Below, in pieces: positions 59,501-64,000 of a stretch of 64,000 nucleotides of DNA (position 1 is its first letter; every line of letters begins with the position of its first letter). The notes under the pieces are model-generated. The model was not told where the DNA came from. It saw only the letters and a program-made list of their open reading frames with translations, and did no database searches. Source of the DNA: Cladorhizidae sp. MBARI D1340-BT2 (taxonomy: Eukaryota > Porifera > Demospongiae > Poecilosclerida > Cladorhizidae); the NCBI GenBank assembly GCA_028752905.1, contig JAQNBH010000011.1:1076879-1140878 (forward strand), written 5' to 3'. Position numbers and translations under genes: made by a program.

Positions 59501-59890
59501 GGGAGGCAGAAAAGGGATGAAATGGTGATGGGGGTGTGCAGTAATTGAAGCATGAAGGGAATAATTAACCACACCCATAGCCACACCCACACATCATGCC
59601 ACCTACTTCAGTGAAGCTCTCCACATTGTTGACAAACAATTCCAGGCTATGCCAGAGACCATCATCAATGTGGGCGTCGGCCACCAAAGTGAGAGCAGGA
59701 CTCCTTGACGTGCTCTTGCGCGAGTACACCACGCTCCCCTCATGCAGCGCCAAGGAAGCCAAACCTCCAAAGTCAGCCAAGAGGGCGTTGGAGGAGCGGG
59801 TGCGAACATCCAATTTGAATCTCGCATTGGAGAAGGGAGAGTCTCCTTCAATATTGAGGGAACTGCCTTCACTAAGTCCAATACTCCGAC
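23717..59890 (-). CDS. CELSR/Flamingo-like adhesion GPCR, 5' end outside window
   Basis: Seventeen exons chain with correct phases into about 1,728 codons: 59607-59890, 58544-59134, 54882-55077, 54145-54331, 53606-53772, 52860-53147, 50457-51279, 49865-49979, 37754-37966, 36215-36365, 35997-36081, 35680-35740, 34758-34834, 32603-32765, 30868-30942, 29033-30711 and 23717-23750. Domains in order are laminin G, EGF-like, laminin-EGF, an unrecognised module of about 115 residues, thrombospondin type 3, HormR, GAIN, GPS, seven TM segments and a Pro/Ser/acidic tail. LamG-EGF-LamEGF-HormR-GAIN-7TM is the CELSR order; CELSR proteins act in planar cell polarity and homophilic adhesion. Cadherin repeats would lie upstream. 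A short exon completing the first laminin-EGF may be missing between 55077 and 58544. The gene spans over 36 kb for 5.2 kb of coding sequence; the introns are mostly minisatellite and hold three transposon remnants. Confidence 0.85.
23850..24020. repeat. TTACCATGGCAATGCTGCTC repeat
   Basis: About seven imperfect copies of CTAGTTACCATGGCAATGCT with or without GCT, in the last intron of the receptor gene. Confidence 0.85.
24181..25092. repeat. 24-bp minisatellite (GCATGGTGCAAGTGTTAGGT)
   Basis: About 38 copies of ATCTGCATGGTGCAAGTG followed by TTAGGT. As 24 is a multiple of three, long frames stay open on both strands; they are not genes. It abuts the next array directly at 25,092. Confidence 0.96.
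25091..28979. repeat. 3.9-kb minisatellite of 38/40-bp units
   Basis: About 98 copies of CACACACCAGGAACACAG, ATAAGAAGCTACTG, CTAGTG(CA). Units differ mainly in the number of CA steps (38 or 40 bp) and CTAGTG versus CTGGTG. It fills most of the receptor's last intron and ends 53 bases short of the donor at 29032. Confidence 0.97.
29033..30942 (-). CDS. Receptor exons: cytoplasmic tail
   Basis: Exon 30868-30942 starts right after TM7 (VRRALVEKFRSPTTPPAS). Exon 29033-30711 gives about 560 residues of low-complexity tail, Pro-rich at first (HPPPSLP, PPPHPPSP), then strongly acidic (EDELGEDPDLDGKDMEDMDS), then Pro/Ser-rich. Its end LGKQVVR precedes a good donor (AG|GTATGT) at 29032. Without splicing the frame would run to a stop at 28978. 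The tail is longer than in most adhesion GPCRs, as in CELSR. Confidence 0.83.
30739..30840. repeat. (GT)n/(GTAT)n microsatellite and G-tract
   Basis: GTGTGTATGTATGTGTGTAT-type repeats followed by a run of about 10 G, inside the 156-base intron between the receptor tail exons. Confidence 0.85.
31022..32035. repeat. 32-bp minisatellite (CACCATTAGGCACCCCTCAC)
   Basis: About 32 copies of CCTCACCATTAGGCACCCC and TCACTATCCCACA, with a 31 bp variant lacking one C (CACATTAGG). It lies in the receptor intron between exons 32603 and 30942. Confidence 0.95.
32603..32765 (-). CDS. Receptor exon: TM6 and TM7
   Basis: It reads VALCVSIGTVVLFVLSWIFV (TM6, with SWIF in place of the common TWIFG) and VFAFLHALTTLYLIMVHCLN (TM7, HCLN close to the conserved FHCLLN). 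The acceptor CTGCTGTAG|GG lies in the first unit of the 40 bp array that fills the upstream intron. Donor AAG|GTAATA, phase 0. Confidence 0.88.
32764..34455 (-). repeat. 40-bp minisatellite spanning the TM6 exon acceptor
   Basis: About 42 copies. On the gene strand the unit is GACTATTAGCTCACTGTGTG, TGTATATCTGCTGTAGGGTT. The copy next to the exon is the functional acceptor, TATATCTGCTGTAG|GGTCGC, so every unit carries the same pyrimidine stretch, AG and following GG. Confidence 0.95.
34446..34750. repeat. ~33-bp minisatellite (GTTAGCTAGTGTCAGCCATC)
   Basis: About nine copies of GTTAGCTAGTGTCAGCCATC followed by ATGGTCATGATGT. It follows the 40 bp array without a gap and ends six bases from the donor at 34757. 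Confidence 0.92.
34758..35740 (-). CDS. Receptor exons: TM5 and third intracellular loop
   Basis: Exon 35680-35740 gives CWLVWDAVWVYVAPAMLLII, the ECL2/TM5 segment typical of adhesion GPCRs, with PDYCWL resembling the CELSR form. Exon 34758-34834 gives LYLLAFILCLCRISSLPKSL then NKQEV. Donors are ATT|GTAAGT and TTAT|GTAAGT. The intron between them is a 0.7 kb TG-rich repeat. Confidence 0.85.
34917..35625. repeat. TG-rich compound repeat
   Basis: Copies of (TG)n, GATGGTGGAGGTGTATGCAT and GCATGAG, about 45-50 bp each. The open frames (His/Thr-rich on minus, Cys/Val-rich on plus) are repeat artefacts. It is intronic between exons 35680 and 34834. Confidence 0.93.
35997..36365 (-). CDS. Receptor exons: TM3, TM4 and start of ECL2
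   Basis: Exon 36215-36365 gives VVCGVLGLVLVLVMLLPLSW and YLYIIGW, and exon 35997-36081 gives ALPLVCAVPVAVMAG and LFGHPD. The Cys at the top of TM3 and the Cys in the following DYCWL form the usual TM3-ECL2 disulfide pair. The IIGW-ALP sequence matches the conserved GWG(L/I)P of family B2. The 85-base exon is too short to stand out but fits both phases. Confidence 0.86.
36784..37165. repeat. 63-bp minisatellite
   Basis: Six copies of TTGACCAGGTATGCTGTATC, TACTAGCCTACCCAATATTA, ATGTGCCAGCACTCACTATA TAG. The period is a multiple of three, so the minus strand has a 163-codon frame with a 21-residue hydrophobic repeat (IVSAGTLILG). It lies between the TM2 and TM3 exons, and I treat it as intronic. 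Confidence 0.92.
37290..37610. repeat. Short repeats GCTAACACA and CTAGCATGGCCTGAGGGTGA
   Basis: Small clusters of imperfect copies (GTGCTAACACA near 37290-37360; ACTAGCATGGCCTGAGGGTG near 37410-37590), intronic. Confidence 0.75.
37754..37966 (-). CDS. Receptor exon: TM1 and TM2
   Basis: 71 codons, phase 0 at both ends. It reads LSTYVVLAGGCVVLLLGLLF (TM1) and KQLLTSFLLTTLLYLVAIDR (TM2). It is separated from the GPS exon by about 12 kb of intron that holds the 32 bp array and the nested transposons. Confidence 0.88.
38085..42825. repeat. 4.7-kb minisatellite of 32-bp units
   Basis: About 148 copies of CTGGTGATGGACGAGGGCAA and TGTTGCTAGTGC. Variation is ordered: ATAGAC, GTAGAC and ATGGACCAG forms dominate on the left. 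From about 41.2 kb a GTTAGAC unit recurs about every six units (roughly 192 bp), a young higher-order repeat. It is intronic between the GPS and TM1 exons. Confidence 0.97.
43131..43615. repeat. 55-bp minisatellite, left part
   Basis: About nine copies of TATGAAGGAGCCTATGGCAT, GAAGGTTAGGTGTGGGAGAG, ACCTGTGTCTTCAGA. It is interrupted at 43615 by the hAT element and resumes at 48033. Confidence 0.95.
43860..44287 (+). pseudogene. hAT transposase N-part: TTF-type zinc finger
   Basis: Two frames together cover a TTF-type finger: LPREPYQPLSQKGLIDRRKW in one frame, then QWFSPWNFLHYNEAEDAVYC, HTCVKAFSLN and FHNWKDATRAFKKHQESKTH in another. A frame change near 43,960 and the Harbinger insertion after ATSDVSE break it. 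The zinc-finger Cys/His pattern is visible. Confidence 0.8.
44569..45039 (+). pseudogene. Harbinger DDE nuclease, C-terminal part
   Basis: From acceptor TTTGCAG: VHDARVFANSAFYRNACNG, VVLGDPAYPLLPWLMKPYLE, RQSRARMVVENAFGRLKGRW, then SIVSLCIVLHNVCE. The second Asp (LGDPAYPL) and the Glu (VVENAFGRLKG) of the DDE set are present. The first Asp and the N-terminal half are absent, so it cannot be active alone. Confidence 0.88.
45134..45979 (-). CDS. Harbinger Myb/SANT-like accessory protein
   Basis: The first exon, 45719-45979, reads LVGIWGDEDVQAQLDGVARN then RSVYQRIAQAMKDLGHERTW and CKTKVKNLTQRYRK, a trihelix Myb/SANT-like DNA-binding domain with a good donor (AAG|GTAAGC). A middle exon near 45520-45570 (YLEFSAQKRGSDGSKER) and a last exon from about 45460 encode a charged coiled coil (ERAAEREERAAEREAELQAK). 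In Harbinger elements this protein helps the transposase reach DNA and the nucleus. Exact middle-exon borders are uncertain. Confidence 0.7.
46147..47870 (+). pseudogene. hAT transposase C-part: catalytic and dimerisation regions
   Basis: Continues LLSQAHKRDKENAREIL after the Harbinger, then YFTLMVDETTDVSNKVQLTV (catalytic region), FCSTRWTVRADAI and the hAT dimerisation end ATNSTSERSFSALKRIKTYL. Stops occur near 46312, 46430 and 46659-46720. The last 375 codons (46743-47870) are open. It is related to ZMYM/TTF-hAT transposases. Confidence 0.88.
48033..49490. repeat. 55-bp minisatellite, right part
   Basis: About 27 copies of the 55 bp unit also seen at 43131-43615. Several units here lack TGTGG (AGGTTAGGGGAGAGACC) and are 50 bp. 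Confidence 0.95.
49865..49979 (-). CDS. Receptor exon: GPS motif with HL/T cleavage site
   Basis: It reads GGWSQADCTLLRANLSSVSC then HCPHLTAFAAFLPTD. The conserved Trp and Cys residues of the GPS are present, as is the His-Leu-Thr cleavage triad, followed by a tethered-agonist-like TAFAAFL. Cleavage competence is inferred from these residues. Acceptor TCTGCAG|T, donor CAG|GTGAGG, phase 0. Confidence 0.92.
50000..50395. repeat. Degenerate ~55-bp repeat (CATTACATGCCTAGTGTGAA)
   Basis: About seven diverged copies of AGAGTGACACTGCATTACAT and GCCTAGTGTGAATCAGGGTT, in the intron between the GAIN and GPS exons. Confidence 0.8.
50457..51279 (-). CDS. Receptor exon: HormR end, GAIN domain, start of GPS
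   Basis: An 823-base exon starting FASRECSKFGWTMVNLIGC, which completes HormR. The GAIN region follows (LSELSSIADTLRKFVGDHG, VAGKLLSQLVTQLEDVVAMS, DFNISDLTIATPILSVQAAG). The exon ends in the GPS opening AVCVAWDYQG, and its donor GGAAG|GTAAAA (phase 2) joins the next exon to give YQGSGGWS. GAIN is the self-cleaving fold of adhesion GPCRs. Confidence 0.9.
51310..51595. repeat. 16-bp minisatellite (GACCATGCCAGCCAGT)
   Basis: About 18 copies of a 16 bp unit just upstream (gene sense) of the GAIN exon acceptor at 51280. The Trp/His-rich minus-strand frames are artefacts. Confidence 0.95.
51625..52805. repeat. 25-bp minisatellite (CACTAGTGCCCCACACAATA)
   Basis: About 47 copies of CACTAGTGCCCCACACAATA followed by TCCTA. 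It begins about 55 bases inside the intron after the TSP3/HormR exon. Confidence 0.96.
52860..53147 (-). CDS. Receptor exon: thrombospondin type 3 repeat and HormR start
   Basis: It begins MCPSEPASCPECGEG, then DVDRDGIPDACDNCPFTFDP, a clear calcium-binding thrombospondin type 3 motif. It continues EGVCLGGVASGVLWSAT and KPCPAPLIG, the first half of a hormone-receptor (HormR) domain. The donor ATTG|GTCAGC is less usual, but the phase-1 join to 51279 restores the HormR pattern. Confidence 0.87.
53205..53470. repeat. ~20-bp repeat (TTTGGTATGAGAGGGTGTGG)
   Basis: About twelve imperfect copies, in the receptor intron between exons 53606 and 53147. Confidence 0.8.
53606..54331 (-). CDS. Receptor exons: unrecognised ~115-residue module
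   Basis: Two exons, 54145-54331 and 53606-53772, are joined in phase 2. They read ATVVQGSFTLADTPYQHQFG, DLEGDLYLFGLSC, SGWVGVSFSVAGYMPGS, then LSEVELARVLQVMFQSGRVG and end NSTSFSIKG. The strands and helix look like a globular extracellular fold with one N-glycosylation site (NST). I do not recognise the family. A 67 bp repeat (54550-54765) and a 22 bp repeat (53205-53470) occupy the neighbouring introns. Confidence 0.75.
54550..54765. repeat. Three copies of a ~67-bp unit
   Basis: Copies of GTCACCATGGCAAAGTTACA, CCCAAGGTCAGGGAGGTCAT and CACACCTCTTAAGATTATAG, in the intron between exons 54882 and 54331. Confidence 0.88.
54882..55077 (-). CDS. Receptor exon: laminin-EGF domain
   Basis: It reads SGLHLYKQSGDQQLDCKSCD then CDSVGAVSPVC, CSCRANVTGRRCDEC and DSRGCR, with the eight-Cys spacing of laminin-type EGF. 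Phase is 0 at the start (CATTAG|TCT) and 1 at the end (AGAG|GTACAA). The join to the previous exon is in phase, but the first laminin-EGF then lacks its usual GxxCDxC segment, so a small exon may lie unseen in 55078-58543. Confidence 0.85.
55196..55625. repeat. TG-rich degenerate repeat
   Basis: GTGTGGTGTGTGAGTGTG-type sequence with no stable period. It directly precedes the Penelope-like fragment. The His/Thr-rich minus-strand frames are not credible genes. Confidence 0.85.
55652..56087 (+). pseudogene. Penelope-like retroelement fragment (RT end and GIY-YIG remnant)
   Basis: Reads RSGKKDPMIVIPYAARMSED, then FNIKVVSRSGRTLRTQLSRV, CVVYRIPCSCGK and RRLETRVKEHQDAC. After a TAG stop at 55914 it continues in frame with SAIAEHAWDNGHSILWEEAT and KEALHIS to TGA at 56085. 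The CSCG, ETRVKEH and EHAWDNGH pattern is that of GIY-YIG domains in Penelope-like elements. The YIG part normally between CSCG and the Arg-rich segment is missing, so the nuclease is dead. Only the 3' end remains, as in 5'-truncated insertions. Confidence 0.78.
56205..56515. repeat. (ATT)n microsatellite
   Basis: About 300 bases of mostly TTATTATTATT following the Penelope-like coding remnant. It could have grown from the element's 3' tail. The poly-Ile frame is an artefact. Confidence 0.93.
56520..56950. other. Non-repetitive intron sequence after the retroelement
   Basis: Includes CCTGATGAAGGCCAGAGC and CGAGATAGCCTGGCTCTC. It may be 3' UTR of the Penelope-like element. No exon of the receptor could be recognised here. 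Confidence 0.45.
56955..58195. repeat. 26-bp minisatellite (GGCTGGTGTGTTGGTGAGGC)
   Basis: About 50 units of GGCATGTGAGGCTGGTGTGT TGGTGA, with 16-17 bp short forms lacking CATGTGAGG. All three minus-strand frames stay open for 367-427 codons because 26 is not a multiple of three and no frame makes a stop. Intronic. Confidence 0.95.
58544..59134 (-). CDS. Receptor exon: end of LamG, EGF-like, start of laminin-EGF
   Basis: A 197-codon exon, phase 0 at both ends. It starts LSIDSGRVLRHV (last LamG strand) and continues with a Cys-rich stretch (GCGSDANGMTCRCPGG, WRDCLCTCFSGLV) and an EGF-like unit (DPCHPNPCSGRGTC, CHCLGTYSGPLC). It ends in the first half of a laminin-EGF unit (CRCDPQGVEGAVCDRNTGAC). 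The acceptor follows a long pyrimidine tract, and the donor is AAG|GTCAGT. Confidence 0.88.
59135..59530. repeat. Purine-rich GGGGAGGAGGGA tract
   Basis: About 0.4 kb of almost only G and A on the plus strand (GAGGGAGGGAGGAGATGGGG). On the gene strand it is a very long pyrimidine tract ending at the acceptor of the exon at 59134. Confidence 0.92.
59607..59890 (-). CDS. Receptor exon: laminin G domain, main part
   Basis: The frame reads RSIGLSEGSSLNIEGD, then FKLDVRTRSSNALLADFGG, then LVADAHIDDGLWHSLELFV. The pattern F-x-x-RT-x-S-x-x-(G/A)LL and DDGLWHSLEL is typical of laminin G. The acceptor is CTTTGCAG|GT (phase 1) and the donor GAA|GTAGGT (phase 0). The domain is finished by the next exon (LSIDSGRV). 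The upstream intron is filled by the 26 bp array to the window end. Confidence 0.88.
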
Positions 59891-59924
59891 CTGCAAAGAA
59901 AGAGTTTTAGCAGAACTCATAGCT

Positions 59925-62900
59925 AGTGTATGGTACAGTACTGGCACACTAGTGTATGGTACAGTACTAGCACACTAGTGTATGGTACAGTACTGGCACA
60001 CTAGTGTATGGTACAGTACTGGCACACTAGTGTATGGTACAGTACTAGCACACTAGTGTATGGTACAGTACTGGCACACTAGTGTATGGTACAGTACTGG
60101 CACACTAGTGTATGGTACAGTACTGGCACACTAGTGTATGGTACAGTACTGGCACACTAGTGTATGGTACAGTACTGGCACACTAGTGTATGGTACAGTA
60201 CTAGCACACTAGTGTATGGTACAGTACTGGCACACTAGTGTATGGTACAGTACTGGCACACTAGTGTATGGTACAGTACTGGCACACTAGTGTATGGTAC
60301 AGTACTGGCACACTAGTGTATGGTACAGTACTGGCACACTAGTGTATGGTACAGTACTGGCACACTAGTGTATGGTACAGTACTGGCACACTAGTGTATG
60401 GTACAGTACTGGCACACTAGTGTATGGTACAGTACTGGCACACTAGTGTATGGTACAGTACTGGCACACTAGTGTATGGTACAGTACTGGCACACTAGTG
60501 TATGGTACAGTACTGGCACACTAGTGTATGGTACAGTACTGGCACACTAGTGTATGGTACAGTACTGGCACACTAGTGTATGGTACAGTACTGGCACACT
60601 AGTGTATGGTACAGTACTGGCACACTAGTGTATGGTACAGTACTGGCACACTAGTGTATGGTACAGTACTGGCACACTAGTGTATGGTACAGTACTGGCA
60701 CACTAGTGTATGGTACAGTACTAGCACACTAGTGTATGGTACAGTACTGGCACACTAGTGTATGGTACAGTACTGGCACACTAGTGTATGGTACAGTACT
60801 AGTGTATGGTACAGTACTAGCACACTAGTGTATGGTACAGTACTGGCACACTAGTGTATGGTACAGTACTGGCACACTAGTGTATGGTACAGTACTGGCA
60901 CACTAGTGTATGGTACAGTACTGGCACACTAGTGTATGGTACAGTACTGGCACACTAGTGTATGGTACAGTACTGGCACACTAGTGTATGGTACAGTACT
61001 ACTAGTGTATGGTACAGTACTAGCACACTAGTGTATGGTACAGTACTACTAGTGTATGGTACAGTACTGGCACACTAGTGTATGGTACAGTACTAGTGTA
61101 TGGTACAGTACTGGCACACTAGTGTATGGTACAGTACTGGCACACTAGTGTATGGTACAGTACTGGCACACTAGTGTATGGTACAGTACTGGCACACTAG
61201 TGTATGGTACAGTACTGGCACACTAGTGTATGGTACAGTACTAGCACACTAGTGTATGGTACAGTACTGGCACACTAGTGTATGGTACAGTACTAGCACA
61301 CTAGTGTATGGTACAGTACTGGCACACTAGTGTATGGTACAGTACTGGCACACTAGTGTATGGTACAGTACTGGCACACTAGTGTATGGTACAGTACTGG
61401 CACACTAGTGTATGGTACAGTACTAGCACACTAGTGTATGGTACAGTACTGGCACACTAGTGTATGGTACAGTACTGGCACACTAGTGTATGGTACAGTA
61501 CTGGCACACTAGTGTATGGTACAGTACTAGTGTATGGTACAGTACTGGCACACTAGTGTATGGTACAGTACTGGCACACTAGTGTATGGTACAGTACTAG
61601 CACACTAGTGTATGGTACAGTACTGGCACACTAGTGTATGGTACAGTACTGGCACACTAGTGTATGGTACAGTACTGGCACACTAGTGTATGGTACAGTA
61701 CTGGCACACTAGTGTATGGTACAGTACTGGCACACTAGTGTATGGTACAGTACTAGCACACTAGTGTATGGTACAGTACTGGCACACTAGTGTATGGTAC
61801 AGTACTGGCACACTAGTGTATGGTACAGTACTGGCACACTAGTGTATGGTACAGTACTGGCACACTAGTGTATGGTACAGTACTGGCACACTAGTGTATG
61901 GTACAGTACTAGCACTAGTGTATGGTACAGTACTGGCACACTAGTGTATGGTACAGTACTAGCACTAGTGTATGGTACAGTACTGGCACACTAGTGTATG
62001 GTACAGTACTGGCACACTAGTGTATGGTACAGTACTGGCACACTAGTGTATGGTACAGTACTGGCACACTAGTGTATGGTACAGTACTGGCACACTAGTG
62101 TATGGTACAGTACTGGCACACTAGTGTATGGTACAGTACTGGCACACTAGTGTATGGTACAGTACTGGCACACTAGTGTATGGTACAGTACTAGCACACT
62201 AGTGTATGGTACAGTACTGGCACACTAGTGTATGGTACAGTACTGGCACACTAGTGTATGGTACAGTACTAGCACACTAGTGTATGGTACAGTACTGGCA
62301 CACTAGTGTATGGTACAGTACTGGCACACTAGTGTATGGTACAGTACTGGCACACTAGTGTATGGTACAGTACTGGCACACTAGTGTATGGTACAGTACT
62401 GGCACACTAGTGTATGGTACAGTACTGGCACACTAGTGTATGGTACAGTACTAGCACACTAGTGTATGGTACAGTACTAGCACACTAGTGTATGGTACAG
62501 TACTGGCACACTAGTGTATGGTACAGTACTGGCACACTAGTGTATGGTACAGTACTGGCACACTAGTGTATGGTACAGTACTGGCACACTAGTGTATGGT
62601 ACAGTACTAGCACACTAGTGTATGGTACAGTACTGGCACACTAGTGTATGGTACAGTACTGGCACACTAGTGTATGGTACAGTACTGGCACACTAGTGTA
62701 TGGTACAGTATACTAGCACACTAGTGTATGGTACAGTACTGGCACACTAGTGTATGGTACAGTACTGGCACACTAGTGTATGGTACAGTACTAGCACACT
62801 AGTGTATGGTACAGTACTGGCACACTATTGTATGGTACAGTACTGGCACACTAGTGTATGGTACAGTACTGGCACACTAGTGTATGGTACAGTACTGGCA

Positions 62901-64000
62901 CACTAGTGTATGGTACAGTACTGGCACACTAGTGTATGGTACAGTACTGGCACACTAGTGTATGGTACAGTACTGGCACACTAGTGTATGGTACAGTACT
63001 GGCACACTAGTGTATGGTACAGTACTGGCACACTAGTGTATGGTACAGTACTGGCACACTAGTGTATGGTACAGTACTGGCACACTAGTGTATGGTACAG
63101 TACTGGCACACTAGTGTATGGTACAGTACTGGCACACTAGTGTATGGTACAGTACTAGCACACTAGTGTATGGTACAGTACTGGCACACTAGTGTATGGT
63201 ACAGTACTAGCACTAGTGTATGGTACAGTACTAGCACACTAGTGTATGGTACAGTACTGGCACACTAGTGTATGGTACAGTACTGGCACACTAGTGTATG
63301 GTACAGTACTGGCACACTAGTGTATGGTACAGTACTGGCACACTAGTGTATGGTACAGTACTGGCACACTAGTGTATGGTACAGTACTGGCACACTAGTG
63401 TATGGTACAGTACTGGCACACTAGTGTATGGTACAGTACTGGCACACTAGTGTATGGTACAGTACTGGCACACTAGTGTATGGTACAGTACTGGCACACT
63501 AGTGTATGGTACAGTACTGGCACACTAGTGTATGGTACAGTACTGGCACACTAGTGTATGGTACAGTACTGGCACACTAGTGTATGGTACAGTACTGGCA
63601 CACTAGTGTATGGTACAGTACTGGCACACTAGTGTATGGTACAGTACTAGCACTAGTGTATGGTACAGTACTGGCACACTAGTGTATGGTACAGTACTGG
63701 CACACTAGTGTATGGTACAGTACTGGCACACTAGTGTATGGTACAGTACTGGCACACTAGTGTATGGTACAGTACTGGCACACTAGTGTATGGTACAGTA
63801 CTAGCACACTAGTGTATGGTACAGTACTGGCACACTAGTGTATGGTACAGTACTGGCACACTAGTGTATGGTACAGTACTGGCACACTAGTGTATGGTAC
63901 AGTACTGGCACACTAGTGTATGGTACAGTACTGGCACACTAGTGTATGGTACAGTACTGGCACACTAGTGTATGGTACAGTACTGGCACACTAGTGTATG
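59925..64000. repeat. 26-bp minisatellite running to window end
   Basis: About 157 copies of ACTAGTGTATGGTACAGTAC and TGGCAC. The main variant is TAGCAC for TGGCAC. A few short units drop the GGCACACTAG part. ACACTAGTGT is a perfect palindrome in each junction. It fills the intron before the laminin G exon. Confidence 0.97.

Overview
The window looks like nuclear DNA of an early-branching animal, most likely a sponge or a similar compact invertebrate genome. The evidence is short GT-AG exons, an animal-type adhesion GPCR resembling CELSR/Flamingo, ordinary eukaryotic housekeeping genes (SLC30A7-, FAM98- and ISCA1-like), and hAT, Harbinger and Penelope-type transposon remains. The exact taxon cannot be read from the sequence. 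By my coordinate tally about 60% of the 64 kb is tandem repeat, nearly all of it in introns.

Layout. At 1-2.3 kb (+) lie the last four exons of a ZnT7-like zinc transporter. It converges on a FAM98-like gene (-, about 14.8-3.2 kb), whose 8.8 kb intron holds an A/C-rich repeat, a 24-27 bp array and a 5.8 kb array of 47 bp units. FAM98 is head-to-head (about 0.4 kb apart) with ISCA1 (+, 15.2-23.1 kb), a four-exon gene with a complete 130-residue product. Its 6.6 kb third intron is almost all minisatellite. ISCA1 converges on a very large minus-strand gene that fills 23.7-59.9 kb and continues out of the window in the 5' direction. I could chain 17 exons of it (about 1,728 codons, every splice phase consistent): laminin G, EGF-like, laminin-EGF, an unrecognised module, thrombospondin type 3, HormR, GAIN, GPS, seven membrane segments, and a long Pro/Ser-rich cytoplasmic tail that probably ends in a PDZ ligand.

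Mobile elements. The intron between the GPS and TM1 exons holds a nested set: a 55 bp minisatellite interrupted by a degenerate hAT element (43,616-48,032, 5 bp target duplication), itself interrupted by a Harbinger element (44,288-46,143, TGA target duplication). A dead Penelope-like GIY-YIG fragment lies near 55.7-56.1 kb, and a small hAT-like MITE sits in ISCA1 intron 2.

What stands out. (1) At four places the tandem repeat spans a real exon/intron border, so the array carries many copies of a splice site: the ISCA1 intron 3 donor and acceptor, the FAM98 donor at 14,243, and the receptor acceptor at 32,765. (2) Seven otherwise unrelated arrays share a CTAGTG core. (3) The receptor has a Flamingo-like order with an added TSP3 module. 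No bacterial features, CRISPR arrays, rRNA or tRNA genes were seen.
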